A model generated the notes under the pieces. That model did no database searches and was not told the DNA's origin. It worked only from the letters and a program-made list of their open reading frames with translations. Positions 27,900 through 39,555 of a stretch of 64,000 bases of DNA are shown here, in pieces; within the stretch, counting starts at the first letter, position 1; the number at the start of each line of letters is the position of its first letter. The DNA is from an uncultured Chitinophaga sp. GTDB taxonomy: Bacteria; Bacteroidota; Bacteroidia; Cytophagales; Cyclobacteriaceae. The translations under genes and the position numbers were made by a program. The stretch covers positions 52,442 to 116,441 of the forward strand of contig CABHOK010000005.1 in the NCBI GenBank assembly GCA_902168205.1, read 5' to 3'.

Positions 27900-27945
27900 G
27901 GGTCGGTATATTTTGCCTGGTATCAGAACGATTGATGTAAAATAA

Positions 27946-27974
27946 ACTGGTCGACATCTTAAATGTCGACTAGT
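27946..27974. terminator. Bidirectional terminator between convergent genes
   Basis: Arms actggtcgacat (27946-27957) and atgtcgactagt (27963-27974) pair over 12 bases with one G-U, loop cttaa. It serves the FG-GAP operon and the convergent esterase gene. Confidence 0.8.
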
Positions 27975-27994
27975 CATTTCTCTGGTGAGTAACG

Positions 27995-28948
27995 TTACTT
28001 CTTAGCCTTGGCTACCAGAAATTGGTTAACGTCCAGCCAGTGTATAAATGCATCAAACCAGCGATTACTTGTCCGGCCGGGATTTCCAAGTCCGAAGCCG
28101 TGTCCGCCATTCTGGTATAAATGAAACTCCACAGGGCGCCCCGCCTTATACCACGAATCAATGACACCAAATTGTCCGCGGAAAAGGAAGTCATCGGTAG
28201 CTATAACACTGAACATAGGCGGAGCATTCTTGGGTACATCTACCGGCCCCATACCGCCATATATAGGACCGATGAAGTGCAGTTTCATAGTCTTCGAGTT
28301 AAGTGTACAATGCATCGTAAGACCAGCGCCTGCTGAAAAACCGATCATGCCTAATCGCGCTGTATCAACTCCCCATTCGGAAGCTCGCTTCACAATCATT
28401 GCATAGGCGGCCTCTGCATCCTGAAGCTGATTCGATAAATCCATACGTGGCGGACTCGCGGGAGCCGCTTCTTTTTTACCATCGTTGGAAGGTGGTGTAG
28501 CAGCAGCGAAAGTTCTGTTCATTGATTCCTTGAAACCGTCCAATGACTCCGGCGTTGGAAAGAGTCTATACTTGAGTACGAACGCAGCGATACCCTGATC
28601 CGCAAGCGCCTGTGCTACTTCCCAGCCTTCATTACCCAACGACAGCCATCGGAAGCCACCACCGGGTGCTACAATAACAGCTGCGCCATTGGCCTTTCCT
28701 GGTTTGGGCAGGAAAGGCGTAAGGGTAGCTTTGGTAATGTTTCGAGCCATCGGGTCGCCCCATTGACGAAACCACGTTTCCTGTGCAGGTTGTCCCTGAA
28801 CACCACCGGTGCCGAGCGGTATAGCGTTAGGTTCAGCAGGCGTTGCCAGCGGATATATAGTGCCGTCCTGCGCCATAGCAAACGTAGTGATGGCGAATAA
28901 AGCGATCAGCATGACAATTTTAGTCAGCTTATGTAATGTGTTGTGCAT
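27995..28948 (-). CDS. Secreted alpha/beta-hydrolase esterase (acetyl-xylan-esterase-like)
   Basis: A 317-residue exported hydrolase with a signal peptide ending AMAQ. The oxyanion region is AAVIVAPGGGFRWLSL, the nucleophile elbow is GMIGFSAGAG (Ser), the acid is the Asp of VIATDDFLF and the His is in NGGHGFGLGN. The fold and the G-G-G-F motif match esterase/lipase proteins that remove acetyl groups from hemicellulose. Its upstream region carries two 21-bp direct repeats. It converges with the FG-GAP operon. Confidence 0.9.
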   Translation of the reverse strand: MHNTLHKLTKIVMLIALFAITTFAMAQDGTIYPLATPAEPNAIPLGTGGVQGQPAQETWFRQWGDPMARNITKATLTPFLPKPGKANGAAVIVAPGGGFRWLSLGNEGWEVAQALADQGIAAFVLKYRLFPTPESLDGFKESMNRTFAAATPPSNDGKKEAAPASPPRMDLSNQLQDAEAAYAMIVKRASEWGVDTARLGMIGFSAGAGLTMHCTLNSKTMKLHFIGPIYGGMGPVDVPKNAPPMFSVIATDDFLFRGQFGVIDSWYKAGRPVEFHLYQNGGHGFGLGNPGRTSNRWFDAFIHWLDVNQFLVAKAKK

Positions 28949-28961
28949 GGTAAGATTGGGT

Positions 28962-29003
28962 TTGGGTATATATGATTTAAAATTGGGTATATATGATTTG
29001 AAA
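28962..29003. repeat. Two 21-bp direct repeats before the esterase gene
   Basis: The 17-bp core ttgggtatatatgattt is identical at 28962-28978 and 28983-28999, with the spacer aaaa or gaaa, giving a 21-bp period (two helical turns). It begins 14 bases upstream of the esterase start codon. Confidence 0.85.
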
Positions 29004-29062
29004 TAATATTACTTACGTATAGAGCATATATATAGTCCGATGGTGATTCGACTTAACACTGG

Positions 29063-31339
<2,277 letters not shown>

Positions 31340-34300
31340 ATGAGAAAACTTTATGCACTATTAATGAGCATGCTTTCACTGGCATGTACGGATGCGTGGG
31401 CGGGGAGTGGTGGACTTTATTTCACGAACCTTCAACAGCAAACTATCAAGGGGCAAGTACTCGATGAAACCAGTACACCACTGCCCGGAGTAAATGTGCT
31501 GGTGCGTGGCTCAACTGGGGGCACTGTCACAGATGCTGATGGAAATTTTTCTTTGACCAGCGTAAGCAGCGATGATGTCCTGGTGTTCTCGTTCATTGGG
31601 TACAAATCAAAAGAAGTAAATGTCAATGGACAGACGGTTATCAGCGTCACGCTCGAAGCGGATGTTGTTTCCCTGAATGAAGTCGTAGTCACAGCACTGG
31701 GCGTTCAGAAGGAATCCAAGAAGCTGGGGTATGCCGTAACATCGGTAAAAACAGATGAGCTTCTCAATAACAGAACAACCAATGTAATGGAGTCGCTCGA
31801 AGGTAAAGTTGCTGGCTTGAACATCACGCCTCCTGCTGCCGGTGCAGGTTCGAGTATGCAGATACGCCTGCGCGGACAAGCTGCTTTTGCCGGTGCGAAC
31901 AATGCACCGCTCATCGTGATCAACGGATTGCCGATCGATCAGGGCGCGCGAGGTGCCAATGGAAATGGAGCAGTAAACCAGCGCGATCGCGGTGACAACC
32001 TGCAAAACATAAATCCCGATGACATAGAAAGTATGACGGTGTTGAAAGGTTCAACCGCTGCTGCTATATATGGTGCGCGTGCTGCGAATGGTGCTATTAT
32101 CATTACCACAAAATCAGGAAGCAAAGACCAGGGTATAGGTGTGGATTATACTTCAAGCTATACCAGTTCGCACGCGCTTAATTTTCTGGGTGAGATTACG
32201 CAAACCGAATACGGTATGGGAAGAGGTGGCGTAAGACCACAGACACAAGGTGAAGCACAGTCGAATGGTCAATTTGGTTTTGGTGAGCGACTGGATGGAA
32301 AGCCCACTATAAATTTTGATGGTGTGATGCGTCCTTATTCGGCATACGAAGACCGGCTGTTTGATTTTCTTCAGACCGGATCGAATTGGACTAACACATT
32401 AGGGATTTCAGGTGGCGGACCCAATGGAAGTTTCCGGATGTCTTTCTCCAATACAGATGCGAAAGGTATCGTGCCAACCAATGAGTATAAAAAGAGAATT
32501 TTCAATGTTGGTATCAATCATAATCTATCCAGCAAACTTAGTGTACAATTGAATGTAAACTATGCTTCCGAAGAGAACATCAATCCACCCCAGATCGGAA
32601 CGCAAGGTGACGGAGCCATTAACTTCTTCGGAAGGATGTCTATATCTACACCGCTCAGCGCTTTTGACGAGAGTGCCATCAACCCGGCTACCAATGCTGA
32701 ATATCGTACAAATGGATTTCTGGGAACGATAAACAATCCATACTTCCAGATCAAAAGACGTCAGTTCTTTAATGACGACAGAAATCGCCTGTTGGCAACA
32801 GCAACACTACGTTACAAGCTCACCGACTGGCTATATATACAGGGCAGGTATAACTATGATCGCGGCTCGAGCTTCATGGAGTGGAATCAATTGAATGGTT
32901 CAGGAGCCACATCGACCCTTGATGAGTTCGGCAAGTACAGAGGCCGCTATGATATTCAGCAAGACGAAACTCAGGATATCAACGCAGACTTTCTCATTGG
33001 TGGTAACAAAGAATTTGGAAAATTCTCGGTCGATGCGAGCTTCGGTGGTAACACCTGGAGAACACGATTCCAGCAACATTCGCAGTACTCACGAAGCTTT
33101 ACGGTGCCCGATCTATATGCATTGAAGAATGGAACGATCACCTGGCTCAATGAACCCGACCCACTGCTGCAGGGTTTCTCACCCTATAACTTTAGCAAGT
33201 CGCGTATCAACTCACTCTATGGCTGGGCTGAATTCGGATACAACGGATTAGTATATATCAACTTCACCGGACGAAAAGACTGGTTCTCGGTATTGAACCC
33301 GGACGACAACAGTGTGTTTTATCCATCGGTATCAGGAAGTCTCATTTTCTCGGAATTGTTAGGCGATCAGAACTGGCTCTCTTACGGTAAACTCCGCGCA
33401 TCGTGGGCGGAAGTAGGAAGTGCCAATGGCGTAAATCCGTACGATGGTGTACTGAACTATATTATCAATCCGCCTTTTAACGGACAGACTACAGCGGGTA
33501 TATCGGGTACGCTAGCACCGAATCCAACGCTAAGACCTTTCACAGTAGAAGAGAAAGAGATTGGCGTTGAGATGAGACTGTTTAACAACAGGTTGTTGTT
33601 GGATATAGGAGCGTTTGATAAAGTTACAACGGACCAGATACTGGAAGTTGCTATATCAAGTGCATCAGGCTATAACAACACCAAACAGAATAAGGCCTCC
33701 CTGCAAAACCGTGGTTTGGAAACGCTGATCGAAGGAACACCTATCCAGACGCAGGATTTCAGTTGGACAACTTCCTGGAATAATGCTTACCTGAAGACAG
33801 AAGTACTGGATGTTGGAAACGCCAGCGGTACATTGTTAGTACTATATTTCAATGGAACCGGAAATGAATTCCTCGGTGAGCTAAGATATACCGAAGGGAT
33901 GGCCATGAACCAACTATATACCCGAACGTATCGCAGAAATGCAAACGGGCAAGTCGTTGTTGATAATAACGGAAGACTGCTTGAGACAACCAGCGCAACA
34001 CCTGGTGCCGAAAAGACAAACGGCTTTCTCCCGGTCGGCAGCTCTATTCCAAAACATGTAGGGGGGTGGAACAACACCTTCCGCTATAAGAACCTCTCAC
34101 TGGGTATTCACATCGACTACAAGTTCGGAGGCACCGTGTTGTCGTCAACGCATTTGAATATGCTGAGACAGGGACATTCCAAGCTTTCGCTTGAAGGCCG
34201 GAGAGAAGGAGAGAACGGTATAGTATATCCTGCGGTATATGAAAATTCGGGCGAAGCCAATACAACGGTTGTTACCGATCTTCAAGGCTTCTATGCGGAT

Positions 34301-34594
34301 TATCGCAACAAACAGATCGGCGATCCCTTTACCTTCAAATCTGATTTTGTAAAGCTTCGGAATATTTCAGTGTCTTACAACTTTACGAGTGCGCTGCGTA
34401 AAATTCCTGCCATGAGTTTCATTAAAGGACTTACGCTCACAGCAGGGTGCCGAAATGTAGCCATACTCTATAAAGATCTGCCGGGCCTCGATCCGGAATC
34501 GGTTCAGTCTTCCGGTGATTTCCGCGCCGGTTACGAAAACACAGCGCTTCCTACAACGCGCAACTATAACCTTACCTTAAACGCCAGATTTTAA
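31340..34594 (+). CDS. SusC-family TonB-dependent receptor
   Basis: A 1084-residue outer-membrane transporter without an STN domain. Signal peptide, then a carboxypeptidase-D-like domain (GQVLDETSTPLPGVNVLVRG), the plug starting at SLNEVVVTALGVQKESKKLG with MTVLKGSTAAAIYGARAANG, and a long barrel ending NLTLNARF. It imports an oligosaccharide bound by the SusD encoded four bases downstream. Lacking STN, it is probably controlled by the LacI-like site or another regulator rather than a sigma/anti-sigma pair. Confidence 0.97.
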   Translation: MRKLYALLMSMLSLACTDAWAGSGGLYFTNLQQQTIKGQVLDETSTPLPGVNVLVRGSTGGTVTDADGNFSLTSVSSDDVLVFSFIGYKSKEVNVNGQTVISVTLEADVVSLNEVVVTALGVQKESKKLGYAVTSVKTDELLNNRTTNVMESLEGKVAGLNITPPAAGAGSSMQIRLRGQAAFAGANNAPLIVINGLPIDQGARGANGNGAVNQRDRGDNLQNINPDDIESMTVLKGSTAAAIYGARAANGAIIITTKSGSKDQGIGVDYTSSYTSSHALNFLGEITQTEYGMGRGGVRPQTQGEAQSNGQFGFGERLDGKPTINFDGVMRPYSAYEDRLFDFLQTGSNWTNTLGISGGGPNGSFRMSFSNTDAKGIVPTNEYKKRIFNVGINHNLSSKLSVQLNVNYASEENINPPQIGTQGDGAINFFGRMSISTPLSAFDESAINPATNAEYRTNGFLGTINNPYFQIKRRQFFNDDRNRLLATATLRYKLTDWLYIQGRYNYDRGSSFMEWNQLNGSGATSTLDEFGKYRGRYDIQQDETQDINADFLIGGNKEFGKFSVDASFGGNTWRTRFQQHSQYSRSFTVPDLYALKNGTITWLNEPDPLLQGFSPYNFSKSRINSLYGWAEFGYNGLVYINFTGRKDWFSVLNPDDNSVFYPSVSGSLIFSELLGDQNWLSYGKLRASWAEVGSANGVNPYDGVLNYIINPPFNGQTTAGISGTLAPNPTLRPFTVEEKEIGVEMRLFNNRLLLDIGAFDKVTTDQILEVAISSASGYNNTKQNKASLQNRGLETLIEGTPIQTQDFSWTTSWNNAYLKTEVLDVGNASGTLLVLYFNGTGNEFLGELRYTEGMAMNQLYTRTYRRNANGQVVVDNNGRLLETTSATPGAEKTNGFLPVGSSIPKHVGGWNNTFRYKNLSLGIHIDYKFGGTVLSSTHLNMLRQGHSKLSLEGRREGENGIVYPAVYENSGEANTTVVTDLQGFYADYRNKQIGDPFTFKSDFVKLRNISVSYNFTSALRKIPAMSFIKGLTLTAGCRNVAILYKDLPGLDPESVQSSGDFRAGYENTALPTTRNYNLTLNARF

Positions 34595-34598
34595 TACT

Positions 34599-36146
34599 AT
34601 GAAAATCATAAAGTATAGTATATTTTTCAGCGCAGCACTTTTGTTCGCTACAGGATGCGACAAAGATTTCATCGAGGTGAACACGAATCCTTATGCTGTC
34701 TCCGAAATAGATCCTGCACTTCTGTTCGCGGGGGCACAACGTACACACCTGGGTACATGGTCAGCCGAGCACACCATCGTTCAGCATTTTGTTTGTCCGT
34801 ATAACACCGGTGCAAATCTTGGCTTCAACTTTAATGAAGATATAGATCTCATCTGTAATCCGAAGTGGGATCAGTCCTATCCGACTACGATCCGAAACCT
34901 GGTTCAGGCCATGAACATTCTCGGAGACGATACCGAGCGTATTAACCTGATGAGTATGATTCGCATCTGGAAGGCGCAAACGTTCATGGGTGTAGTAGAT
35001 GAATATGGCGATGTACCATACTTCAACGCAGGCAAAGCTGTACAGTTAGAATACTTTCCGGCTTACGATGACGATGCTGCAATCTATGAAGACTTGTACA
35101 AAGAGATCAAAGAAGCATTGGCTGCATTTAATACCAGTGCCGATTATGTTCCGGAAGATTTATTTTATGGCAAGAACAGTCTAAGCCCCGCTGCTGATGC
35201 ACCTGCGCAAATAGCGAAATGGAAAAAGCTTGGCAACTCATTGTTGCTCCGGTTGGGAATGCGATATACCAAAGTAAATCCAGGCAAAGCAGAAAGTATA
35301 GTTAAGGAAGCTGTTGCAGGCGGAGTGATGACTTCTAATGCAGACAACGCCTATGTAAAATATGGAAACGGAGCTGTGCATGCTGATAATAATAACCTTC
35401 GGAATTTTTCGCAATTCAACTATGCAGCAGAACCATTTGTTGATCAACTTAAGACAACCAACGACCCGCGCGCACAATATATACTCGCCACTTTCCAGGA
35501 TCCCGGTGCAGTAGTAAACGACACAGATCCGGATACTGAGCTTGCCAACCAGTTTGGTGTTCCCATTGGTAAAACAAGTATAGAGCTCGGTGATCCGAAC
35601 GGACCTTATCGGGGTGCCAGAGGTGCCGGACTCAATTACTCTCAAATGAACATCTGGATCGTAGCGTCACCATCAGCACCGGAGTTCTATGTAACCTATG
35701 CGCAAACATCTTTACTGTTAGCAGAGGCCGCAGCAAGAGGATGGGTTGATGGAGATGCACAGACGTATTATGAAGAAGGTATAAAAGCAGATATAGATAC
35801 ATATTCATTCTATCCGCAAGCCACACCCATTGCCGAAGAGGCAATCGATATATACCTGGCTGAACCCGGAGTAGCCTTTGATGAAGCCAACGCACTTGAA
35901 CTCATCAACACACAATACTGGGTGGTCAATCTTAGAAACGGTACGGAAGCGTATGCCAATTTCAGAAGAAGCGGTTATCCGGTTTTAAGTCCGAATCTCT
36001 TTAACACCAAGTTGAATGGCGGCTTTGCCAGAAGAATGTCTTTCCCTGATCGTGAAGCCTCTGCCAATGCAGAAAGCTACGCAGGTGGTGCGGCTGCTAT
36101 CGGTGGAGATAATTTACTCTCACGGGTCTTTTGGGACATCCAATAG
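34599..36146 (+). CDS. SusD/RagB-family surface lipoprotein
   Basis: A 515-residue lipoprotein (lipobox ATGC after SAALLF) of the SusD group that starts with DKDFIEVNTNPYAVSEIDPA, typical of the SusD-like/DUF4843-neighbour type. Later motifs include TFMGVVDEYGDVPYFNAG and KWKKLGNSLLLRLGMRYTKV. It binds the sugar polymer for the SusC. The stop codon is followed at once by a TATATATATA tract, and a hairpin comes 70 bases later. Confidence 0.95.
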   Translation: MKIIKYSIFFSAALLFATGCDKDFIEVNTNPYAVSEIDPALLFAGAQRTHLGTWSAEHTIVQHFVCPYNTGANLGFNFNEDIDLICNPKWDQSYPTTIRNLVQAMNILGDDTERINLMSMIRIWKAQTFMGVVDEYGDVPYFNAGKAVQLEYFPAYDDDAAIYEDLYKEIKEALAAFNTSADYVPEDLFYGKNSLSPAADAPAQIAKWKKLGNSLLLRLGMRYTKVNPGKAESIVKEAVAGGVMTSNADNAYVKYGNGAVHADNNNLRNFSQFNYAAEPFVDQLKTTNDPRAQYILATFQDPGAVVNDTDPDTELANQFGVPIGKTSIELGDPNGPYRGARGAGLNYSQMNIWIVASPSAPEFYVTYAQTSLLLAEAAARGWVDGDAQTYYEEGIKADIDTYSFYPQATPIAEEAIDIYLAEPGVAFDEANALELINTQYWVVNLRNGTEAYANFRRSGYPVLSPNLFNTKLNGGFARRMSFPDREASANAESYAGGAAAIGGDNLLSRVFWDIQ

Positions 36147-36214
36147 ATATATATATATCCTGAGTATATATAGATATAGCTATAAAACAGGTTTCTTTCA
36201 TTTAGGTTTGGTTG

Positions 36215-36242
36215 AAGGCGACTGATGTATGTCAGTTGCCTT
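36215..36242 (+). terminator. Hairpin between SusD and the sugar-acid genes
   Basis: Arms aaggcgactga (36215-36225) and tcagttgcctt (36232-36242) pair over 11 bases with one G-U, followed by ttcttc. It could make expression of the enzymes lower than that of SusCD. Confidence 0.7.
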
Positions 36243-36307
36243 TTCTTCACTTCATGTTAACATGATACTGCTTTCCCCTGCAATCAAGACTCTTAAACCA
36301 CCAACAT

Positions 36308-37312
36308 ATGAAACAAAATACCTTCATCATAATTACACTGTTATGGTCTTCTTTGATTTTGATATCGTGCTCCGATGATGATTCAGGTGACGATACGCAA
36401 GGTATAATTGCAACCGATGCTCAACTCGTGAACTATGGTACCGGCTACTCGTTCACGGAAGGTCCTGCTGTTGACAAGAGCGGGAATGTTTTCTTTACGG
36501 ATCAACCCAACGACATCATTTACAAGTGGGATGCAAATACCCGCGTGGTATCACCTTTCCTGGAAGAGACAGGTCGCGCCAATGGAATGGCCTTCGATAA
36601 AGACGGCAACCTGATTGCTTGCGCAGATATGCACGGTGAGATTTGGAAAATTGCACCCAATGGAAGTCATACAGTTCTTGCCGATAATTACAATGGTAAA
36701 CTCCTGAATGGTCCCAACGATGTTTGGATCAACCCGGTAACAGGTGGTATGTATATCACTGATCCGATGTTCCCGCGCGACTATTGGGACGAAGATGATC
36801 CGCGCAAGTTCAATAACCCCGCGTGGCCACCAACGCATTCTGAACAAGCCGATGAAGGTAAAGGAGGACATGTATACTACCTCGCACCGGGCGCGACCGA
36901 ATTGGTGCGCGTAACAACGCAATCAGAATGGGATGCAGACTCCTGGCCCAACGGTGTAGTAGGAACTCCTGACGGAAAAAAGTTATATATAAACAAATGG
37001 GCAGGCGATAACATGGGGGGCACGTGGGTGTTCGATATCAATGCAGACGGATCACTGTCAAACATGAAAGAGTTTACGGACATGGGTGGAGATGGTATGT
37101 CGATGGATGATCGCGGAAATATATACATCAGCAATGGATTTGGTGTGGTTGTATTCGATTCATCCGGCAAAGAACTCGTCAGGATTTTTACAGGCGGTGG
37201 TGCAACCAATAATGTATTTGGCGGAAGCGATGGCAAAACACTTTTCATCACAGGCCCTATCGATAAAGTAAATGGACTGAAGATGAATGTAAAAGGCGTT
37301 GAAAAATTCTGA
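36308..37312 (+). CDS. SMP-30/gluconolactonase-family lipoprotein lactonase
   Basis: A 334-residue six-bladed propeller of the SMP-30 family. It starts with a lipoprotein signal (lipobox LISC, then SDDDSGDD), so it is exported and membrane anchored. Family features include SFTEGPAVDKSGNVFFTDQP with a metal-binding Glu, the Asn-Asp region LLNGPNDVWINPVTGGMYIT and the late metal Asp in MGGDGMSMDDRGNIYIS. It should open an aldonolactone to the aldonic acid with a divalent metal. It begins a run of exported sugar-acid enzymes downstream of SusCD. Confidence 0.9.
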   Translation: MKQNTFIIITLLWSSLILISCSDDDSGDDTQGIIATDAQLVNYGTGYSFTEGPAVDKSGNVFFTDQPNDIIYKWDANTRVVSPFLEETGRANGMAFDKDGNLIACADMHGEIWKIAPNGSHTVLADNYNGKLLNGPNDVWINPVTGGMYITDPMFPRDYWDEDDPRKFNNPAWPPTHSEQADEGKGGHVYYLAPGATELVRVTTQSEWDADSWPNGVVGTPDGKKLYINKWAGDNMGGTWVFDINADGSLSNMKEFTDMGGDGMSMDDRGNIYISNGFGVVVFDSSGKELVRIFTGGGATNNVFGGSDGKTLFITGPIDKVNGLKMNVKGVEKF

Positions 37313-37445
37313 GAGATCGAATCAGTCCTGGGAAGTCGGTTGTATAAAATTCTCCGCTGACTTTTATTAGAAGCATTCGTTACGTTCTCAGTCGTTATTG
37401 CTTTACTCCATATACAAATCACAGACGTTAACTTTTAAGAATAGC

Positions 37446-38573
37446 ATGTCCAGGAATTTTTTATTGATTTTGTTTTCTATAGTGTTGGCCATGGGTTTCA
37501 TGGTGGTCACACTCATTGATGCACATACCTATGCAGGATGGTTGCTGATGGTATTTTTCGTTTCCGTTGCTGCTATACTCAGGCGTTATGAACTTTTAAA
37601 AGGTTACGCATTTACCGTAATGATTCTTGCCGCGGTAAGTTTAGCGATGTACTACCCGCAGTACTTCGTGTCAGTAGGTAATGTCAAGCTTTCTATACTC
37701 ATTGTTCCGCTTATGCAGATCATCATGTTCGGTATGGGCACCGGTTTAAGCGTGCGCGATTTTGTTGCTGTGATCAAAATGCCGAAGGGTGTTATTGCAG
37801 GTGTATCGTGTCACTACCTCATCATGCCGTTTGTTGCTTTTCTCATTACGCGGATCTTTGCATTTGAAGATGAAGTAGCCGCAGGTATAATTCTGATCGG
37901 CAGTTGTCCGAATGGACTGGCATCGAATGTAATGACTTACCTGGCACGAGCCAACCTAGCTTTATCCGTCACGCTTACGGCTATATCTACTTTCATCTCA
38001 CCGTTGGTAACGCCACTGTTCATGCAAGTGTTTGCAGGCCAATATATACATATAGATTTCTGGGCGATGGTATGGGACATCACCAAAATTGTAATTATAC
38101 CGGTTTGTGCCGGACTTGCTTTCAATAAATTTCTGCACGGACGATTCAAGGTACTGGACGATATCATGCCAACCATTTCCATGATTGGAATCGGGTTGAT
38201 CATTGTGGTGATCACGGCCGCAGGTCGCGATGCACTGCTGGTCGTTGGTGGCTATCTGATACTCGCGGTACTGATCCATAACCTGAGCGGATACTTCTTC
38301 GGCTATTGGTCTGCGCGGATGCTGCGCATGGAGGAAAAGGATTGTCGCACGATCGCGATTGAAGTTGGTCTTCAGAATGCAGGACTTGGTTCAAGCCTGG
38401 CCCTGGCAATGGGTAAGCTCGCAACGGTAGGGCTGGCGCCTGCCGTGTTTGCTCCGATCATGAACATCACGGGATCTTCGCTGGCACTCTGGTGGCGCGG
38501 ACGACCTCTGCCGGATACGAATAAAGTTGAAGAGACCGCAGACGACAATCAAATTCAACATGCCAAAACATAA
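37446..38573 (+). CDS. BASS-family sodium/organic-anion symporter
   Basis: I chose the ATG at 37446, giving 375 residues and about ten membrane helices. The bile-acid:sodium symporter signatures are present: the crossover GSCPNGLASNVMTYLARANL and GLQNAGLGSSLALAMGK. Family members import bile acids, pyruvate, pantoate or keto acids with sodium. Located between a lactonase and a periplasmic aldolase-like gene, it may import the resulting small organic acid (pyruvate or keto acid); this is inference. Confidence 0.88.
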   Translation: MSRNFLLILFSIVLAMGFMVVTLIDAHTYAGWLLMVFFVSVAAILRRYELLKGYAFTVMILAAVSLAMYYPQYFVSVGNVKLSILIVPLMQIIMFGMGTGLSVRDFVAVIKMPKGVIAGVSCHYLIMPFVAFLITRIFAFEDEVAAGIILIGSCPNGLASNVMTYLARANLALSVTLTAISTFISPLVTPLFMQVFAGQYIHIDFWAMVWDITKIVIIPVCAGLAFNKFLHGRFKVLDDIMPTISMIGIGLIIVVITAAGRDALLVVGGYLILAVLIHNLSGYFFGYWSARMLRMEEKDCRTIAIEVGLQNAGLGSSLALAMGKLATVGLAPAVFAPIMNITGSSLALWWRGRPLPDTNKVEETADDNQIQHAKT

Positions 38574-38583
38574 TGAGACAACT

Positions 38584-39534
38584 ATGACGAATACAAAATA
38601 TATACTTGCTGTCTTTTTAATTCTTACTCATCTTTTACCCGGATATACACAACAGATATCGAAAGATGAACTCATTTTCCTGACTCCCGAATGGAAAGGT
38701 GAGCGTTACGCTGATGGCCGGCCGAAAGTGCCGGATGCTATACTGGATCGCATGAAGCTTGTGACGCTGGAAGAAGCGTGGGCCGTGTTGCGTAACGAGA
38801 ACTACAAATTTCAGTTCGAAGGCGATTGGATGACCATCAATCCGGATAGTGTGTTAGTAGGGAGAGCTGTAACAGCGACTTTTATGCCCGGCCGCCCGGA
38901 TATACATCGGGCCATTGATGACCGTGGCCACACGCGCGATGGACGAATCAAATCGCAGAACTCATGGCCTATAGATATGCTGACAAAGCGTGATGTATAT
39001 GTGGTTGATCAGTTTGGTGCCCATGAAGATGGCCCGACTATAGGAGATAACCTGGGTAACTCGATTTTCGCCAAGACGGGTAATGGCATAGTATATAACG
39101 GTGCTGTGAGAGACGTCAACGGTTTAAAAGAGATCGGTTCATTTACATCTTTCTTTCGCAGCTACCATCCATCTCATCACCTGAATGATCCGAAGGGACA
39201 ACTGAACACAACCCTGGTAGGCATCAATACACCCACGCGCATCGGTAAAGCTACCGTTATGCCGGGCGATGTTGTGCTCGGCCGTAATGGTGGTGTCATC
39301 TTCATTCCCGCTCACCTTGCAGAGAAAGTCGTGAAGACATCGGAAGTTGTTCGTCTTCGTGATATGTTCGGACACCAGCGGCTTCGCGAGCAGAAGTATA
39401 CCCCAGGTCAAATCGATACACGTTGGTCGGATGAAATTGAAAAGGATTTTTCGCAGTGGCTTCGCGCTAATTCAGACAAGCTCCCGGTGCCGAAAGAACA
39501 GATACAGGAATTATTGAAGCAACGTACCTGGTAG
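38584..39534 (+). CDS. Exported RraA/HMG-aldolase-fold protein
   Basis: I chose the ATG at 38584, which gives a Sec signal peptide (MTNTKYILAVFLILTHLLPG, then YTQ). The mature protein has the RraA fold. It keeps the D-x20-R-D metal-binding motif of the pyruvate-type HMG/CHA aldolases, as GDNLGNSIF followed by VYNGAVRDVNGL with exactly 20 residues between D and R. That favours a divalent-metal retro-aldolase over an RNase E regulator, and a signal peptide rules out RNase E as partner. Extra ~70 residues at each end lengthen it beyond the usual 160-230. Likely substrate: a 2-keto-3-deoxy acid. Confidence 0.82.
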   Translation: MTNTKYILAVFLILTHLLPGYTQQISKDELIFLTPEWKGERYADGRPKVPDAILDRMKLVTLEEAWAVLRNENYKFQFEGDWMTINPDSVLVGRAVTATFMPGRPDIHRAIDDRGHTRDGRIKSQNSWPIDMLTKRDVYVVDQFGAHEDGPTIGDNLGNSIFAKTGNGIVYNGAVRDVNGLKEIGSFTSFFRSYHPSHHLNDPKGQLNTTLVGINTPTRIGKATVMPGDVVLGRNGGVIFIPAHLAEKVVKTSEVVRLRDMFGHQRLREQKYTPGQIDTRWSDEIEKDFSQWLRANSDKLPVPKEQIQELLKQRTW

Positions 39535-39555
39535 ATAAAATAAACAATGCTATAG

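Noticed and set aside
38584..39534. RNase E inhibitor RraA
   Set aside because: The protein has a signal peptide, and it carries the D-x20-R-D metal motif of aldolases; an RNase E regulator would be cytoplasmic.
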